A DNA stretch of 64,000 nucleotides from Liolophura sinensis (GCF_032854445.1 NC_088302.1:56896237-56960236); one strand, 5' to 3'. Shown: positions 37,001 through 52,000, numbered from the stretch's first letter. Notes: a model not told the origin generated them from the letters alone. Made by a program: numbers and translations.

Positions 37001-40000
37001 ACATCTTATTAGCAATAATTTCTTTAATTAGACTTGCGAACTTTTGAGCGTCCTGGTCTGTGTGAGAAACTCCAGTAAATACACGGGTTCCTAATTCGAT
37101 ATTGAGGATTTGGCACATTGTCTTCACAGGTCAGAACGTAATCGTCTTTGCGATACTTAATTAAGTCTTATAAGATGTTATTCTAATGTTGCATTAAGCT
37201 TAGAGACAGAGGCGCCGACAATAGCTAGCCAACTCCATCTAAGCAACTACATAAAGGAGAAAATTAGTCAAATGGTAGCTCCTCGCAGTCGAGGTATATG
37301 AGGTGCGAGAAGAGTGGCAGACCTCTGACAGTTCGGCGGCAGTGATTAATTGGAAGGATTGCTCAAGATGTCCGCAGTAATGAATACTAATTGATATATA
37401 CAACAACTAGGGCAGTAGCGGGTTTGTAAATAACGGACAGTATCCACTAATCTCAGAGAATGACTTTAAGTAAATTTCATCTAAGTCCGTCTGGGACGCA
37501 TTATATCTAGCCCAGACTACGTTGCCTCCCGCGGACTCAATTTGTTCCTGGTAGCGGTGGATGAGACACGGTCCTAGACATCAGAGAAAACTGTTTTACA
37601 TCCGGCCGTCCTACTCAAAACAGTTTTCCCAATTATCCATGGTCAGTGCCAATTTTTAGCCCTACCCCACCTTCCTGTAGACAAGGTAATGCCACTCTCA
37701 ACCACCCCCCCCCCACCACTCTTCCCACCAGACAAAAGTCTATATACTCTTACCGGCATAGACACGTCCTAAACTCTGAAGATGCGAAATGAAGTCAACA
37801 AATCGAGGGGTGTACTCGGCAAATGTTACTGACGACTTACTAGCAATCAGTCTCTCGTGTAAGGCAATTTCCACTCTCAATAAATTTAGTCGTAGATATA
37901 AATCCTTCTAGCGCCCACGTAACGTTACCTGTGGGCTTCTTATATTTCTGTACGGCCCTTTTGCAGCCTGCAGTCTCGAATGCATTTAATGATATAACAG
38001 GTGTGTGATCACACGTAACCTGTGGATCAGTGACGACGGTGTGATAATAGATGTGTGATCACACAAGACCTGTGCATCAGCGACGGAATAATGATAATAG
38101 GTGTGATCACACCTAACTGGTGGATCATCAACGGCAGTCTGATAATAGGTGTGTGATCACACCTAACTGGTGGATCAACAACGGCAGTCTGATAATAGGT
38201 GTGTGATCACACCTAACTGGTGGATCAACAACGGCAGTCTGATAATAGTTGTGTGATCACACGTAACCGCTGGATCAACGGCGGCAGTCTGATAATAGTT
38301 GTGTGATCACGCTTAAAGGATACATTAAAAGGAACTCTAAAACAGAGATTATGTTTTTATGTCAAATAAAAAAAGTTATGCCCCGGAATTTTGTTAAAAA
38401 AAATTTCATTTTGGGGGTATTTTTATACCTGTTAATTACCCCCTCTATATTATGCATATTTTCCGTCAACGGTGGTTTTTTTTTCGAAAATTACGTCATT
38501 GTTGATCTTGCTCCGAAGTCGGAGAACACCCTAAAGTACCCCCAGCCCGGTGAACCGTGTCGCTACAGTGCGGCCAAGGTGACATGTGCACAGATACTGC
38601 ATGCCTTCTGCGAGCCAGGTTAGTACCCCATCAGCACCTCTACACACGCCCCCATTGGACATTTTTTCCGCACCCCCGTCCCCATTCGGTCTATCCCCAG
38701 TAGAGTTCTTTTTAAACAGGGATCATCGTTGACCTCACCCCTGCAAGCTACTTAATTTCCGGAATGGCCGCTGGGTGTTAAAAAAAATGTACTATGAAGA
38801 AAATTTTCTACAAAAGCGAAAGTTGAAAAATTTGGTTATACCGTTATATGTTATTGCATATCATAATCCGCATATTCAGAAATAAAACCAAAGCGTTTCA
38901 TATATCATTTATCCTGTGAATTATTAATGATATAGCAAGGTAAACGGTATCTGATCACACAAAATCGTGGAATGTCGGTCACTTGGACACTTTACCTTAA
39001 CCAGTCTTATTCTTAATTGTTAAATTGTAGCGCTAAGTCCATTTCTGATACAATCTGATACTAAGCCTATAACCACCACACCTTTACGTATAACCACCTC
39101 AACTTTACCTATTAGTGTATACTACGCCTATAGCTACCACCCCTTTACCGATTAGTGTATACTAGCCCTATACCCACCACACTTTTACCTATAACCACCA
39201 CACAACCTATAACCACCACATCTTTACCTATAACCACCACACCTTTACCTATGACCACCACACCACCTACAACCACTTCAGCTTTACCTATTGGTGTATA
39301 CAACGCCTATAACCACCACATCTTTACCAATAACCACCACACCTTTACCTATGACCACCGTACCACCTATAACCACCACATCACCTATAACCACTTCAGC
39401 TTTACCTATTAGTGTATACAACGCCTATAACCACCACACCACATATCACCACCACACCACCTATAACCACCACACCTTTACCTATTAGTGTATATCAGGC
39501 CTATAATGACCACGCCTTTACCTGTTAGTGTACACTAGGCCTATAACCACCACACTTGCACCTATTAGTTTTTTTATTTACAGAAGAAAAACTGTGTACA
39601 TGAAGATTGCAGTCTTTTGATGTTTTGTAATTTCTGGTGAATTCTGAGCTTTATTGTTAGCATCTTGTTTTACGCCTGTATATATTTGATACATTTCGTG
39701 CAAAACTCCAGGCGCGAAGGATCGGCGTACGGTAGCCTGCAAGTGGTGTGTCTCCTCCAAACACCGGGGCAATAATACAATATAATAGTGCTATTACAGC
39801 CCGGGGCTGTTGGCAAGGCAATCCGCTGGAGCTGGTAGCAACAATGTCTTTCCCACATCCCGCAAACTGACGGTAAAACGTTACCAGAATATCAGCAGTA
39901 TTACTTGGTACGTACATCAACATACTGACCACATGAAAATGTGAATAGTCAGTACAATTCAGCCATATGTGGAGCTCCTATAAGACGATAAAGCCGCAAG

Positions 40001-43000
40001 TCACCTGGTGGTATTTGCCTTGTCGACTAGTCCAGTGACAATATGACAGACTCTACTCCGTAAGTCGTGAGTAACCTGGTGGCATTTCTTCTAGACTAGT
40101 CTAATGAAAATAGGCCAAGCTCTAACCCGTCAGTCGCGATCACCTGGTGGAATTTGTCTGATCGGCTAGTCTAATGAGAACAGGGCAAGCTCTAATCCGT
40201 AAGCCGCGATCACCTGGTGGCAATGGTCTGGTCGACTAGCCCAAAGAAAATATGGCAAACTCTAATCCGTAAGCCGAGATCACCTGGTGGAATTTGTCCT
40301 TTCGATTAGTCTAATGAGAACAGGGCAAGCTCTAATCAGTAAGCCGCGATCACCTGGTGGCAATGGTCTGGTCGACTAGCCCAAAGAAAATATGGCAAAC
40401 TCTAATCCGTAAGCCGAGATCACCTGGTGGCATTTGTCCTTTCGATTAGTCTAATGAGAACAGGGCAAGCTCTAATCAGTAAGCCGCGATCATCTGGCGG
40501 CGTTTGTCTAATCGACTAGCCCAAAGTAAATATGGCAAACTCTAATCCGTAAGCCGAGATCACCTGGTGGCATTTGTCCTTTCGACTAGTCTAGTGAGAA
40601 CAGGGGAAGCTCTAATCCGTAAGCCGCGATCACCTGGTGGCATTTGTCTGGTCGACTAGCCCAAAGAAAATATGGAAAACTCTAATCCGTAAGCCGCCAT
40701 CACCTGGTGGCATTTGTCCTTTCGACTAGTCTAATGAGAACAGGGCAAGCTCTAATCCGTAAGCCGCGATCACCTGGTGGCATTTGTCCCTTCGACTAGT
40801 CTAATGAGAATACAGCAAGCTCTAATCCGTAAGCCGCGACCACCTGGTGGCATTTGTCCTTTCGACTAGTCTAATGAGAACAGGGCAAGCTCTAATCCGT
40901 AAGCCGCGATCACCTGTTGGCATTTGTCTAGTCGACTAGTCCAAAGAGAACTGGGCAAGCTCTAATCCGTAAGCCGCGATCACCTGGTGGCATTTGTCCT
41001 TTCGACTAGTCTAATGAGAACAGGGCAAACTCTAATCAGTAAGCCGCGATCACCTGGTGGCATTTGTGCTGTCGACTAGTCTAATGAGAATATGGCAAGC
41101 TCTAATCCGTAAGCCGCAATCACCTGATGGCATTTGTCTGATCGACTAGTCTAATGAGAACAGAGCAAGCTCCAATCCGTAAGCCGCGATCACCTGGTGG
41201 CATTTGTGCTGTCGACTAGCCTAATGAGAATACAGCAAGCTCTAATCCGTAAGCCGCGAGCTGACGTTGCAATTTGTTAAACTCTACAAGACATAAGACA
41301 TTTGTCCTATTTACACTTTACCAATTGCATTCGATGAATGGATTCGACAAATCGCACTGTGTGAAAGTGGCTTTATTGAAGTGTTATGTTCTAACTCGTC
41401 AGATCCGCCCCGTCACCAGAAGGGTTCAGTCAGCAAAGGTTTAGCCACAAGCCTGAACACATCCTGCTCTACCATCCATCAGCCTTCACATCCAGACTCC
41501 TGACAACAAGATATCACCCACGTGGCTTTTAAAGGCGAATTTTGATTAAACATTGATGATTTTTTTTTTCAAAACGTGAGATTAATGTCTTCTATTTTTT
41601 ATTTAGGTCCAGGCCTAGGGCTATGTAAGGCGGGAAATCGACAAGTAGATGAGATGACGTTGGTGCAGATGGCGATACTCCAGGGCGAGGGTTGGGTGAC
41701 AGGTGCACTGGGGCGTGTCCAGAGGTCATGTGATCCGGAACAATCTCTTGTTACCAGAAACAACGGAGTCCACTGTGAACCAAAGCTGCGCAGTCCAACC
41801 CGTTCATAACAGAGACGGTGTCGTTTAGATTGGAGACCTCATCGGAAATCCTCGGCTTCAAAGTCACCGAGAGAAACAGTTTGCAATTATTTCCTCTGCC
41901 GCACTATAAATCAATGTTTCACTGTGGAGATGAAAAAAAGTACATCTAGGATTCGATGGAATCCATTTGGTCAAATCGCCCAGATTAAATTCAGGAAACA
42001 ATCAGTTCCGACTCGGACGGGTATAGAAATAATGACTTCTCAAAGAAGGATCTTGTTTAATCCGGGGCTCTAGAAAAAGCTTACAAGGGATTAGTCTAAC
42101 ATTAAATATCACTTTGGAGCTCCACACCAAAATTCCCAAAAACCTCAAGTTTCGTCCCACATTCTCCTCAAGGAACACGTACCGAATGTTTTGTCCGGAA
42201 ACCCGAAAGAAATACAATATGCTTCAGCTCTTAGAGAAAAACAGCTGGAAAGGGCAATGCTCCGGTTCCCCTTACATATCTTAAGGTTTTTACCAACGAC
42301 GTAGAAATCTTTCAGTTAGTACAGGCGCTGGGTTGTCCAGATTAGAAATGGAAATTTTCTAACAGTTTTTCATTATCGAGCCTTGCCGTGAAACATGAGT
42401 TTACCAAAGGTCTAAATATTGGGCTCTAAGCTGTCGCGTTTCTGAAGCATCGAGAAGGTGTTTTTTGTTTTAAAAATGGTGACTAGGGAGCAGATATCCC
42501 AATACAGCCAGTGTTTTGTTTTAGGCTGACGTCTCTGCAGATATTTTATTCTGATCAGAGGACAGAGAAGTACGGCATCTGTTACTGCACAGAACAGATA
42601 TCGGCGAATAGAGGAACAGCTGCGGACCTCGTTATGCTATAACATGCGTAATCTTTCTGGTAAAGTGAGCAACACTAAAACTACTCGCCAACACAAGCTA
42701 CCGCTAGGATGTAAATATTATACTGTTTGTGTCAGCATTTGGCAAAACGAGAACCAGAAAGAACCGAAAAGAATATATCTAATGTGTTTCTTGCACGTGA
42801 AATTTTGAATAGCTTTCACTCCAAATCACAACGCTAATGGCGTTCGCATCTTTCCACTTGAGTTAGCTAATAGTAATTATAATTGCCTTGTCATATTTTT
42901 ATTTGTTTACTGAAATATTTAAATTGTCCCTTAAATGCAAATGGGAGGCTTCAAAGGCAGAATTAATGAAGTCGCAAAGTTATTCTTCTGTAGAAGTTTG

Positions 43001-46000
43001 CGTTAAGAAAAGCTCTTTTGAATTACTTTAATTTCTTTCAACCCGTGGAACGTCTTTTGATAGTTCTCTGAAAGTGTGAAAGATGTATTATCGAGTACAA
43101 TTAAGTGAAATTGTATTGACTGAGTGGACATTCGTATGCCACTCCAGAGATCATTTCTTAACGAATGTTCCGTTGAGGGCTTTGTAATACTCATGGATAG
43201 CACATAAACGTCATATGCATGTATGCTGGCCTTGAACATAAGTACGGGTTGCCAGCGTGAGATTCCTTCTTCATGCCCTGATCCCCAAGCATACTGCAAT
43301 ATGTAATGTCCTCTTCACGGCGCTGTACGAGTGTAGACAACGATCCTAAGAACTTGATCAGCAAACCGATATATAACTAACAGCAAACCGATGTACAACT
43401 GACTGCAAAGATGTACAGCTGACATCAAACCGATGTACAACTGACGGCCAAGATGTATAACTGATAGCAAAGATGTATAACTGACAGCAAACGGATGTAT
43501 AACTGACAGCGGAGATGTATAACTGATAGCAAACCGATGACAGCTAACAATGTATAACTGACAACAAACCGATGTACAACTGACAGCAAAGATGTATAAC
43601 TGACAACAAAGATGTATAACTGATAGCAAAAAGATGTATAAATGACAGCAAAGATGTATAACTGACAACAAAGATGTATAACTGATAGCAAAAAGATTTA
43701 TAAATGACAGCAAAGATGTATGACTGATAGCAAACCGATGTACACGTGACATCAAACCGATGAACACGTAACAGCACCTATGTACAACTGACAGCAAAGA
43801 TGTATGACTGATAGCACAGATGTATAACTGACAGCAAAGATGTATAACTGACAGCAAACCGATGACAACGAAGATGTATAACTGACAGCTAAAATTTATA
43901 ACTGAAAGCTAACCGATGTATAAATGACACCAACAGAGGTATAACTGACAGTAAAGACGTATAACTGAAAGCACAAATGTATAGCTGACAGCAAACCCAT
44001 GTATAGCTGATAGCAAACATGTATAACTGACCGAGAAGATGTATAACTGACAGTAAACAGATTTATAACTGACAACAAATAGGTATAACTGACAAGTAAG
44101 ATGTACAACTAACAGCACAGATGTATACCTGACATCAAGGATGTATAACTGATAGCACAGATGTATAACTGACAGCAAAGATGTATAACTGACAGCTAAA
44201 GATGTATAATTGAAAACAAAGATGTATAACAGAGAGCGAAGATGTACAACTGACAGCAAAAGATGTATAACTGACGGCAAACGGATGTATTACTGACAGC
44301 AAAGATGTCTAACTGACAACAATGGTGTATAAATGACAACGAAGATGTATAACTCATAGCAAAGATTAAAACTGGCATCAGAGATGTATAACTGGCAACA
44401 AAAGATGTATAGCTGACAACAAAGATGTATAACTGACAGAAAAGATGTATTACTGATAACAAATATGTATAACTGACAGCAAAGATGTATAGCTGACAGC
44501 AAATATGTATAATTGACAGCGAAGACGTATAACTAACAACACAGAGGTATAACTGAGAGCAAAAAGGTATAACTAAGGACAAAGATGTATAACAGAGAGC
44601 AAAGGTGTATAGCAAACAGCAAAGATGTATAACTGACAGCAAAGATGTATAACTGATAGCAAAAGATGTATAACTGACAACAAAGATATATAACTGACAG
44701 AAAAAGATGTATAACTGAAAACAAAGCTATATAACTGACAACAAAGATGTATAACTGACATCGAAGATGTATAACTGACAACGAAGATGTATAACTGATA
44801 GTAAAGAAGTATAATTGATGGCAAATACAAACAGACCCAAAAGCTCCCAAAACCTCTTACCAATTGTAAGAGTGAAAAAAAAATACAAGAAACTTTTTCG
44901 GATAATCTTGCTACACTATTTTTAAAGCAAATATCTGTATATAATAACTTATTGAAATACATTTATTATAAATATGAAACATAGAAATTACTTACAGCTT
45001 TCCAAAGATATGCTGCATATTTGTGAATCAAATGGGTACTTGTGCAACTTCATTTGGCAGCTCAGGGTAAGAGATAATCTGACAATAAAAGAGAATAACT
45101 CATTTAGAAATCCGTGTTGTATCAGTTTGTGAAAAATAATGGCACATTGATAACAGAATATTTGATCTGTAAGATGAGATATTGATTAAAATAGAAATAG
45201 ATATCTGGTAATGGTGTATTCCCAAGAAGGCGACAAATTCTGGGGATTCTACGCTGATTATAGTCCCAGGGGAAGACTTGCTTTCTTATGAAGGATGGCC
45301 TGGAGTAATTCAGATGTACATCATTCACCAATTCCTGCTCCATTCACTCAAGTTTGGCTTCACACCAAGTGAGAGCTGTGATGCCCTTTTAATAGTGCTA
45401 CAAGACCCATCTCGTTGTATAACTGATCTTTCACATCCACCACGAAATTGATCTCTTTTGAGCATAATTTACACGTGGTTTTCTAAACGACACTAAATTC
45501 AATACTCAGAGAACCGACCCGAGAGCGATTACCTTCCAATTTTGTAGAAATAGACAGTTCTGCTCAATGAAGAACTCAGTTCTTTTGTTTAGGTGGCCTC
45601 ATAAAAATAAATTTCTGCCACACGATAAAAGCCCATTTCTTCAGCTGTCGTTTAAGGAGAATTTGGCTATCAGCATCAGTGTGAGCATTTTGACAGTGGT
45701 CCCTTTAAGGCGAGACAAATGACTCCTGGGAGACGCCATTATTAGCTACAATCCATCGACCAATCGGATACAGTCGTGGCATTTACCCAAGAGCTGTGTT
45801 GCCGGACGACGTTTCTAAAAATGACTTCATGTCGTTCGACTGGTCAAAGACCTAACGGCTAGTTACACTAACTGTTGGATGTGTGTGTACAAGTAAATTT
45901 TTGTTACTATCGTGGATTAATTTTGCATTCTTAATTCTGCTCTATTGCAAGACATGTGAACGAGAGGAACTGATAAAGTCTCAGCCCTTGAGACTGTGGC

Positions 46001-49000
46001 GGTCTAAGGCTAGTCAATGAGTTGTCCCTTTCAATCATGCAAAAATTAGAGACTGATGGGGATTTAACAGTGACTTGTCGATCGTCCGTCATGTACGTCA
46101 CAGGCTAATGCCGCTCGAACTGGTCAGCTGCCGAACGCTCTGATCACTGGAGCCATTGATTCAAGTTAAGTTACTGGATCTGTCTTCGTCTTGTACCGTT
46201 AGAATAACGGGTCGTCTTCAAAGTTTGCTGACAGACCGCAGGTGGCAAGCTTCTCCAAGAACAGTTACTGTCTTCTGTCCTCTGTCCTGCTTACTTGGGC
46301 AGACTAAGCGTGTCTATTACCATTTTCTCTCCACAAGAATGCCACCTGTTCCTTGCGGACCTTAAGTTTCGTCATTACATTAACAATTTCACGTGCGTGT
46401 TACAGTAATTACCTTTTTTCAGCCAAATTAGGCCACTAGACTTATCCCCCTAGTAATGTACCTTTTACAATGATACAAAAAGCATGATTGTTTGAGGGTA
46501 TCAAAAGCCGCACATCTCTTGGTGATGTATGTGGACCACATGTTGTGACTCAAACAGCAGGCCTTCCTCACCAAGTATCTCATTTCGTAAATTAGGCGTT
46601 GTAAACACGTAGGCAACACGTAAAACTTAGAAATGTGAAACTAAGCAAACACGTTGTCAGACTAGAGCTGTTGAAAACCAGAAATAGTTATGACAGTCTT
46701 CTAATTTTCTAAAATTCATATAGTTGTAACCTCAAGTTACTTCCCTGCGAAGAATGGGCTGTTACCTCAGAGACTAAGTGTCACTCATGACGTCTCGACC
46801 AAGTGATTGCATTCTACATATGAAGAAAGTCTAACCTAACACTGTATAAAATCTTGCCGTCCTTGTGGAGATGCATCATGCGGTTTTGTACGGTAACGTA
46901 ATGGAAGTCAGCGCTTTTCTCGTTGGAAAAGAAAGTATCGGGCACCCAGAGTTCGTCCATAAACTTTGCGTCCAGCTCCAATGGTTCGTGATAGTCAAAC
47001 CCCTGCCACTGCAGTCTTTGGTCGATCCACTTCTGTTGCAGGAAGATGCACAGCGAGTAATCCTGTTGGGACAGACAGAACGAAAAACTGATTAAATAAG
47101 GCTTAGTGGATAAAATAAGGTTTTATGGTCACTCTGAAAACCTAACAGAAGAGAACAAGCCGGACTTTCTCTTAACTAGTTTAGTGTGCTTACTAAAGCA
47201 GCAGGTTTTCACGCCGGAATCTTGGAGGCTGAGTAACAATCCGAGTTCGAGGATTGAGAAGGGATTCACCAGGATCCAGTCTAGACTACAATAGATTTCC
47301 GAGGGCAACACTCGTCAGAGACCGTCACAGTTTTATCCCAGAAGCCTTTCCAGACAGTCTTAGACCGATTAGACACGCTGCCACATGACGATCCGGAAAC
47401 GCAATTTTAAAACGTGCGCGGAATATGTGGTTCTGACGAGGATTTTAATCATATAATGAACTCAGGCGTTCGTCAGTGTAGCTCGCGTCAACTAGTCACG
47501 GGTAAAACTAGTTAGCAAAATGTGCCTCATCATTCGGACTGATCCATGTTAACGACCATGTCGGGCCCGCCATCGAGAGGACAGCAGAAACTTGGGCTGT
47601 TAGGTCGGAGATAAAACAGAAATAAAACACGACCGAACTCCGAAAGAGCTAGTTCTTAGATCACAGTTTTGTGCTAGTGCAACTTAAGGTTATAAGAAGG
47701 GCTTAAATGTCTGTTCAGAAAGCGCAGTAGACCATTGGGAATAACGCCGTGTGTTTAGAGCTCGGGAGATGATCTCCTAAAACCATATGTTTTTTTACTT
47801 TCCTGGAAATGTGTCTTTGCAGTCGATAATTTTATGCGACTTAAGTCTCTACATCATACAACATTGTCAGTAGAAAGGGAATAAGATTTTTATAAAACAA
47901 GGGCGAACTACAAAAGTGTTACAACTACAGAAGTGTTACAACTACAAAAGTGTTACAAGACCTTCGAGATTAGCAACACTAAGAAAGGCTTGTATGTAGA
48001 CAGATCTTAAACCAGACAAGTACAATTACGTAATAAAAAACGGAAAAACTATGTAACTATTCAGGCGAGTGGCTAAACTTCTCTGAAATATCGAAGAAAC
48101 TTTGAAAGGTGACGTGTCAAGCTATATGCGTTGAGCAGCATCCTGCTTTTATTTTGATAACATTTGCGTATATATTCAACATACTAAGAAAAACAAACAA
48201 AATGCACAGATTCACGTATTTGCACTTTGCTACCTCTGATGTGAGCTAATTCTCAGTGACATTATATGTAGTCTGTAGGAATCTTGTCCTTGGCTAACAT
48301 GGTTAACAGGTGAAGAAAAGTTGAACTAAACAATGAATCTTTATTACAATCTCAGAGAATATGACGAAATATAGCTCACAAAAATTGTTGAATTTGATCC
48401 AACACACGACAGATAGTTTCAAAATGTGTAATTGTATGCATGAATTCTTAGTTCGGGCTTCTATGTATTCAAAAGAGGAATAGTGTACAGAGAGAATTTT
48501 TCTCTGCATAAGCGCTGTAACCTTGAATATGTCGCAGAATGGGGTTTGTAGGGCTGAAATCAAATGCTCCTGCATCAGGAGGTAGTATTGGAAAATTAAT
48601 GTGACCAAAAATAACATACTTCAATGTGAACCGTCTCTAAAATTGACATCTGCTTTTACTGATTGATTCCCAGTTTCTCCGAGGGTGGAGTGGAGAAGGA
48701 AGTAATTTGTAACAGGTCTTTTTGCTTACCCAAGGCTTTTCCCCCGTCAAGCTCAGACAAAAGGGTTAACCAGTTGTACTTCTCGACAAAGTGTAATGCT
48801 GAGCTGCGAGATGAACGGAATGTCGTCGCAAGCTTTTAACGCCTTGTTCATTGTATTAAGAAGCTAAATTCAAGTCATCAGTGTCAACAAAGATGGTCTT
48901 TTATTAGTCTGTGGAGCAATCTTCATAACTGCTTTATTGTTCTCGCTTCTGCGATTAAACGCAATAGTTAAAATTGGGCAAAAGTCAGAAAAGACATCCG

Positions 49001-52000
49001 GCCATCCAAACTGTAATGGTTTTTCTTAGTTCACGGAATCAGTAGAAGTGCATTTTCGCATTGAATGATGCTTAAAATATCTATTAAAATCAAATCTTTT
49101 TTGTTAAATGCATGTTCAGCAAACTCAAATTGTCTACTACCGTACAATCGTAAACTACTGTACAGTCATTCACTCCGGCCTTCCCGTCCTTAACATCGCT
49201 AGCTTTGTAATAACTCCAGCGAGACAATAAAACATAGTCGTAAAGTTTTACAGTTATGTTTATTACGTTTGAGTCATTTCCACGTAGGTGTAGCCATTAT
49301 TACTTTGTTCTAAACCTGATTCTATAAATTGTTCTCACTGGTTGTTGTATATCCATCGAGTTTTTAACTGATTTTTTTTTCATAAAGAATATTACATATT
49401 AGGGCAAGTCGTATAAATATTTTAGTGTCAAGAATAAATTGAAATATTAAGTTACCCATATCATAAATCATCAGTAATACTCAGAAATGGCAAGAAATAT
49501 TAGCGATTATTTGGATTTATGATTCTCAGAAGTGTCGTGATAGATTTGGCTGGAAATTTTTCTGACATTTTCAAATTTCCATCAGTTAGAGGCTGTCATG
49601 ATTATGCTTTCTTTATCTATCTAGTATATGTTTATGCTGCCCGTGATTTACCTAGCGCATGTTTACTGCCGATGTATTCAGTCCATCAAATAGCTTTTAC
49701 CAGCACTCTATAAGACTGACCAGACAGCCGGCAAATCACGTCAAATACAGTAACGCCGCCCATACATCATCGAGAGCGTATTTGCGAACTGGTTAACAAA
49801 GTGTTTTGTGGACTCAGATACAGATGCTGATGAAACAAGCCGGCCAAGGGTGACATCTATAGTGGATGATTGTTACAGATGATTGATTACACTGTTTAAG
49901 TCACACCATAGCGGAGAGCGAAACTATGAAATAACTAGGGTAAAGATAAGACTCTCGCTTGGACACACAACTTGTTGACTCAATCGCACAACCGGTCACA
50001 TGACGTATTGGCTGAATCGCGAACCCGAACACACGACATGCTAGCCAAGTCGCTCACCCGAACACATCACGTGTTAGCCCAATCGCTCTCTTGTACATTT
50101 TGAGGTTTTGCCCAACTCACTTTCCCGGACACACGACGTATTAGCCAAATCAATCACCCGGACACATCACGTGTTAGCAATCGCTCTCTTGTACATATGA
50201 GGTTTTGCCCTAATCGCTTACCCGGACACTCGACGTATTAGCCAAATCAATCACCCGGACACACGACGTGTTAGCCCAATCGCTCTCTTGTACATATGAG
50301 GTTTTGCCCTAATCGCTCACCCGGACACACGACCTATTAGCCCAATCGCTGTCTTGTACATATGAGGTTTTACCCTAGTGGCTCACATGGAAACACCAAG
50401 CATTTGGTTCAATCATTCACCAGGACACATGACCTACTAGCCGAATCGTTGTCTTGTACATAAGCGGCTTTACCCTAACCGTTCACCTGGACACACCAAG
50501 CACTGATTCAATCGCTCACCAGGACACACGACCTACGAGCCCAATCGTTATCTTGTACATAGGAAGTTTTACCTTAGTCGCTCACCTGGACGCACCAAGC
50601 ATTGGTTCAATTGCTCACCAGGACACACGAAGTTTTCGTTTAATCGCGCATTCCATTCATTCTTGCGAGGTGTTGGCCCAATAGCTCACACTGGCACACC
50701 GAGATATTGGTTTAATTCCTCGTCTGGTCACACGAGGAATTGGCTAAATCGCTCACCAGGAGATACGAGGAGTTGGCTCACTCGCTCACCAGGACACACG
50801 AGAAGTTGGCTCATTTGCCCACCAGGACACCCGAGAAGATGGCTCAATCGCTCACCAGGACACGATGTGCTGGCTCAATCTCTCAACCGGACACACGACG
50901 TCTTAGTGCAATCGTTTAATTCGTTTAATCGCCCATTCGGTCTTGCGAGGTGTTGGCTCAATCGCCAACTTACGAAGCTGGTTTAAGTGCGCGCCTGGTC
51001 ACACGAGATGTTGGTTCAACCGCACCACCTGGACACAAGAGGAATTGGCTCACTGGCTCACCAGGACACACGAGGTGTTGGCTCAATCGCTCACTCGGAC
51101 ACAAGAGGAGTTGGCTCTATCGCTCACCAGGAGATACGAGGAGTTGGCTCTATCCATCACCAGGATATAAGAGGAGTTGGCTCAATCGCCCACCAAGACA
51201 CAAGATATGTTGGCTCACCAGGACACATGACGCGTTGGCTCACCAGGACACACGAGGTAATAGTTTGTCATGTACATGACTTGTGGATTTATTCCGAACA
51301 CAAGTGTATAAACTTGTGGATTTATTCCGAACACAAGTGTATAACACAATATTTAACAGCAGGCCATTAATCTTGCTAATGTTCTATCAGATAACGATGC
51401 ATGGAATGTTGCCACTTGTAGCAGCCAGAAAATGCTGATACGGTTACCTGACAATGGTGTCATACATCTACGTCACCAGGACATACCACGGCTGCTCACC
51501 AGGACACACCACGGCCGGTCACGAGGACATACCACGGCTGCTCACCAGGACACACCACGGCCGTGCACCAGGAGACACTACGGCCGGTCACAAGGACACA
51601 CCACGGCCGGTCACAAGGACATACCACGGCTGCTCACCAGGACACACTACGGCTGTGCACCAGGACACACCACGGCCGGTCACAAGGACATGCCACGGCT
51701 GCTCACCAGGACATACCACGGTCGCTACACCGGGGAAGAGCCGGTGGAATTTTTAATTAACGTTGTTTAGCGTGGCGTTTTATTAAATGTCAGTAAACTG
51801 TTGTAGTATAATGAGCAACTCGACAGAGTCTGATGAAATGTGCGCGAATTACATTATGCAGTCGCTGGCTAGTTTTGTTATTGGAGATGTGGTTTATTTG
51901 ATCAAGATTCAGAGCCTGTTGTCAATCGTTTTAACGTTGACTGGAAATAGAGAACAAGACTCTGGCTGGAATTAGTGCCGCGACGTAATAATAAAAACAT

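Larger units (their letters stand above)
35933..44995 (-). other. 9.06-kb intron filled with minisatellites
   Basis: The intron lies between the Cys-loop exon and the loop B/C exon, with donor gtaagt and acceptor ttttacag. It holds five tandem arrays (listed separately) at 36.5, 38.0, 39.0, 40.0 and 43.4 kb. The remaining sequence (for example 36660..37990 and 41270..43350) shows nothing I recognise. Confidence 0.85.

Noticed and set aside
39155-39488. Thr/Pro-rich mucin-like protein
   Set aside because: Low-complexity translation of a tandem repeat in an intron, with no signal peptide.
43315-44962. Hydrophobic membrane-protein-like frames
   Set aside because: Translation of 20-21-bp units; the same Leu/Ser/Tyr pattern appears in different frames.
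46865-47095. Plus-strand frame opposite a channel exon
   Set aside because: The minus strand carries the conserved GlyR motifs with splice sites; the plus frame is a shadow.
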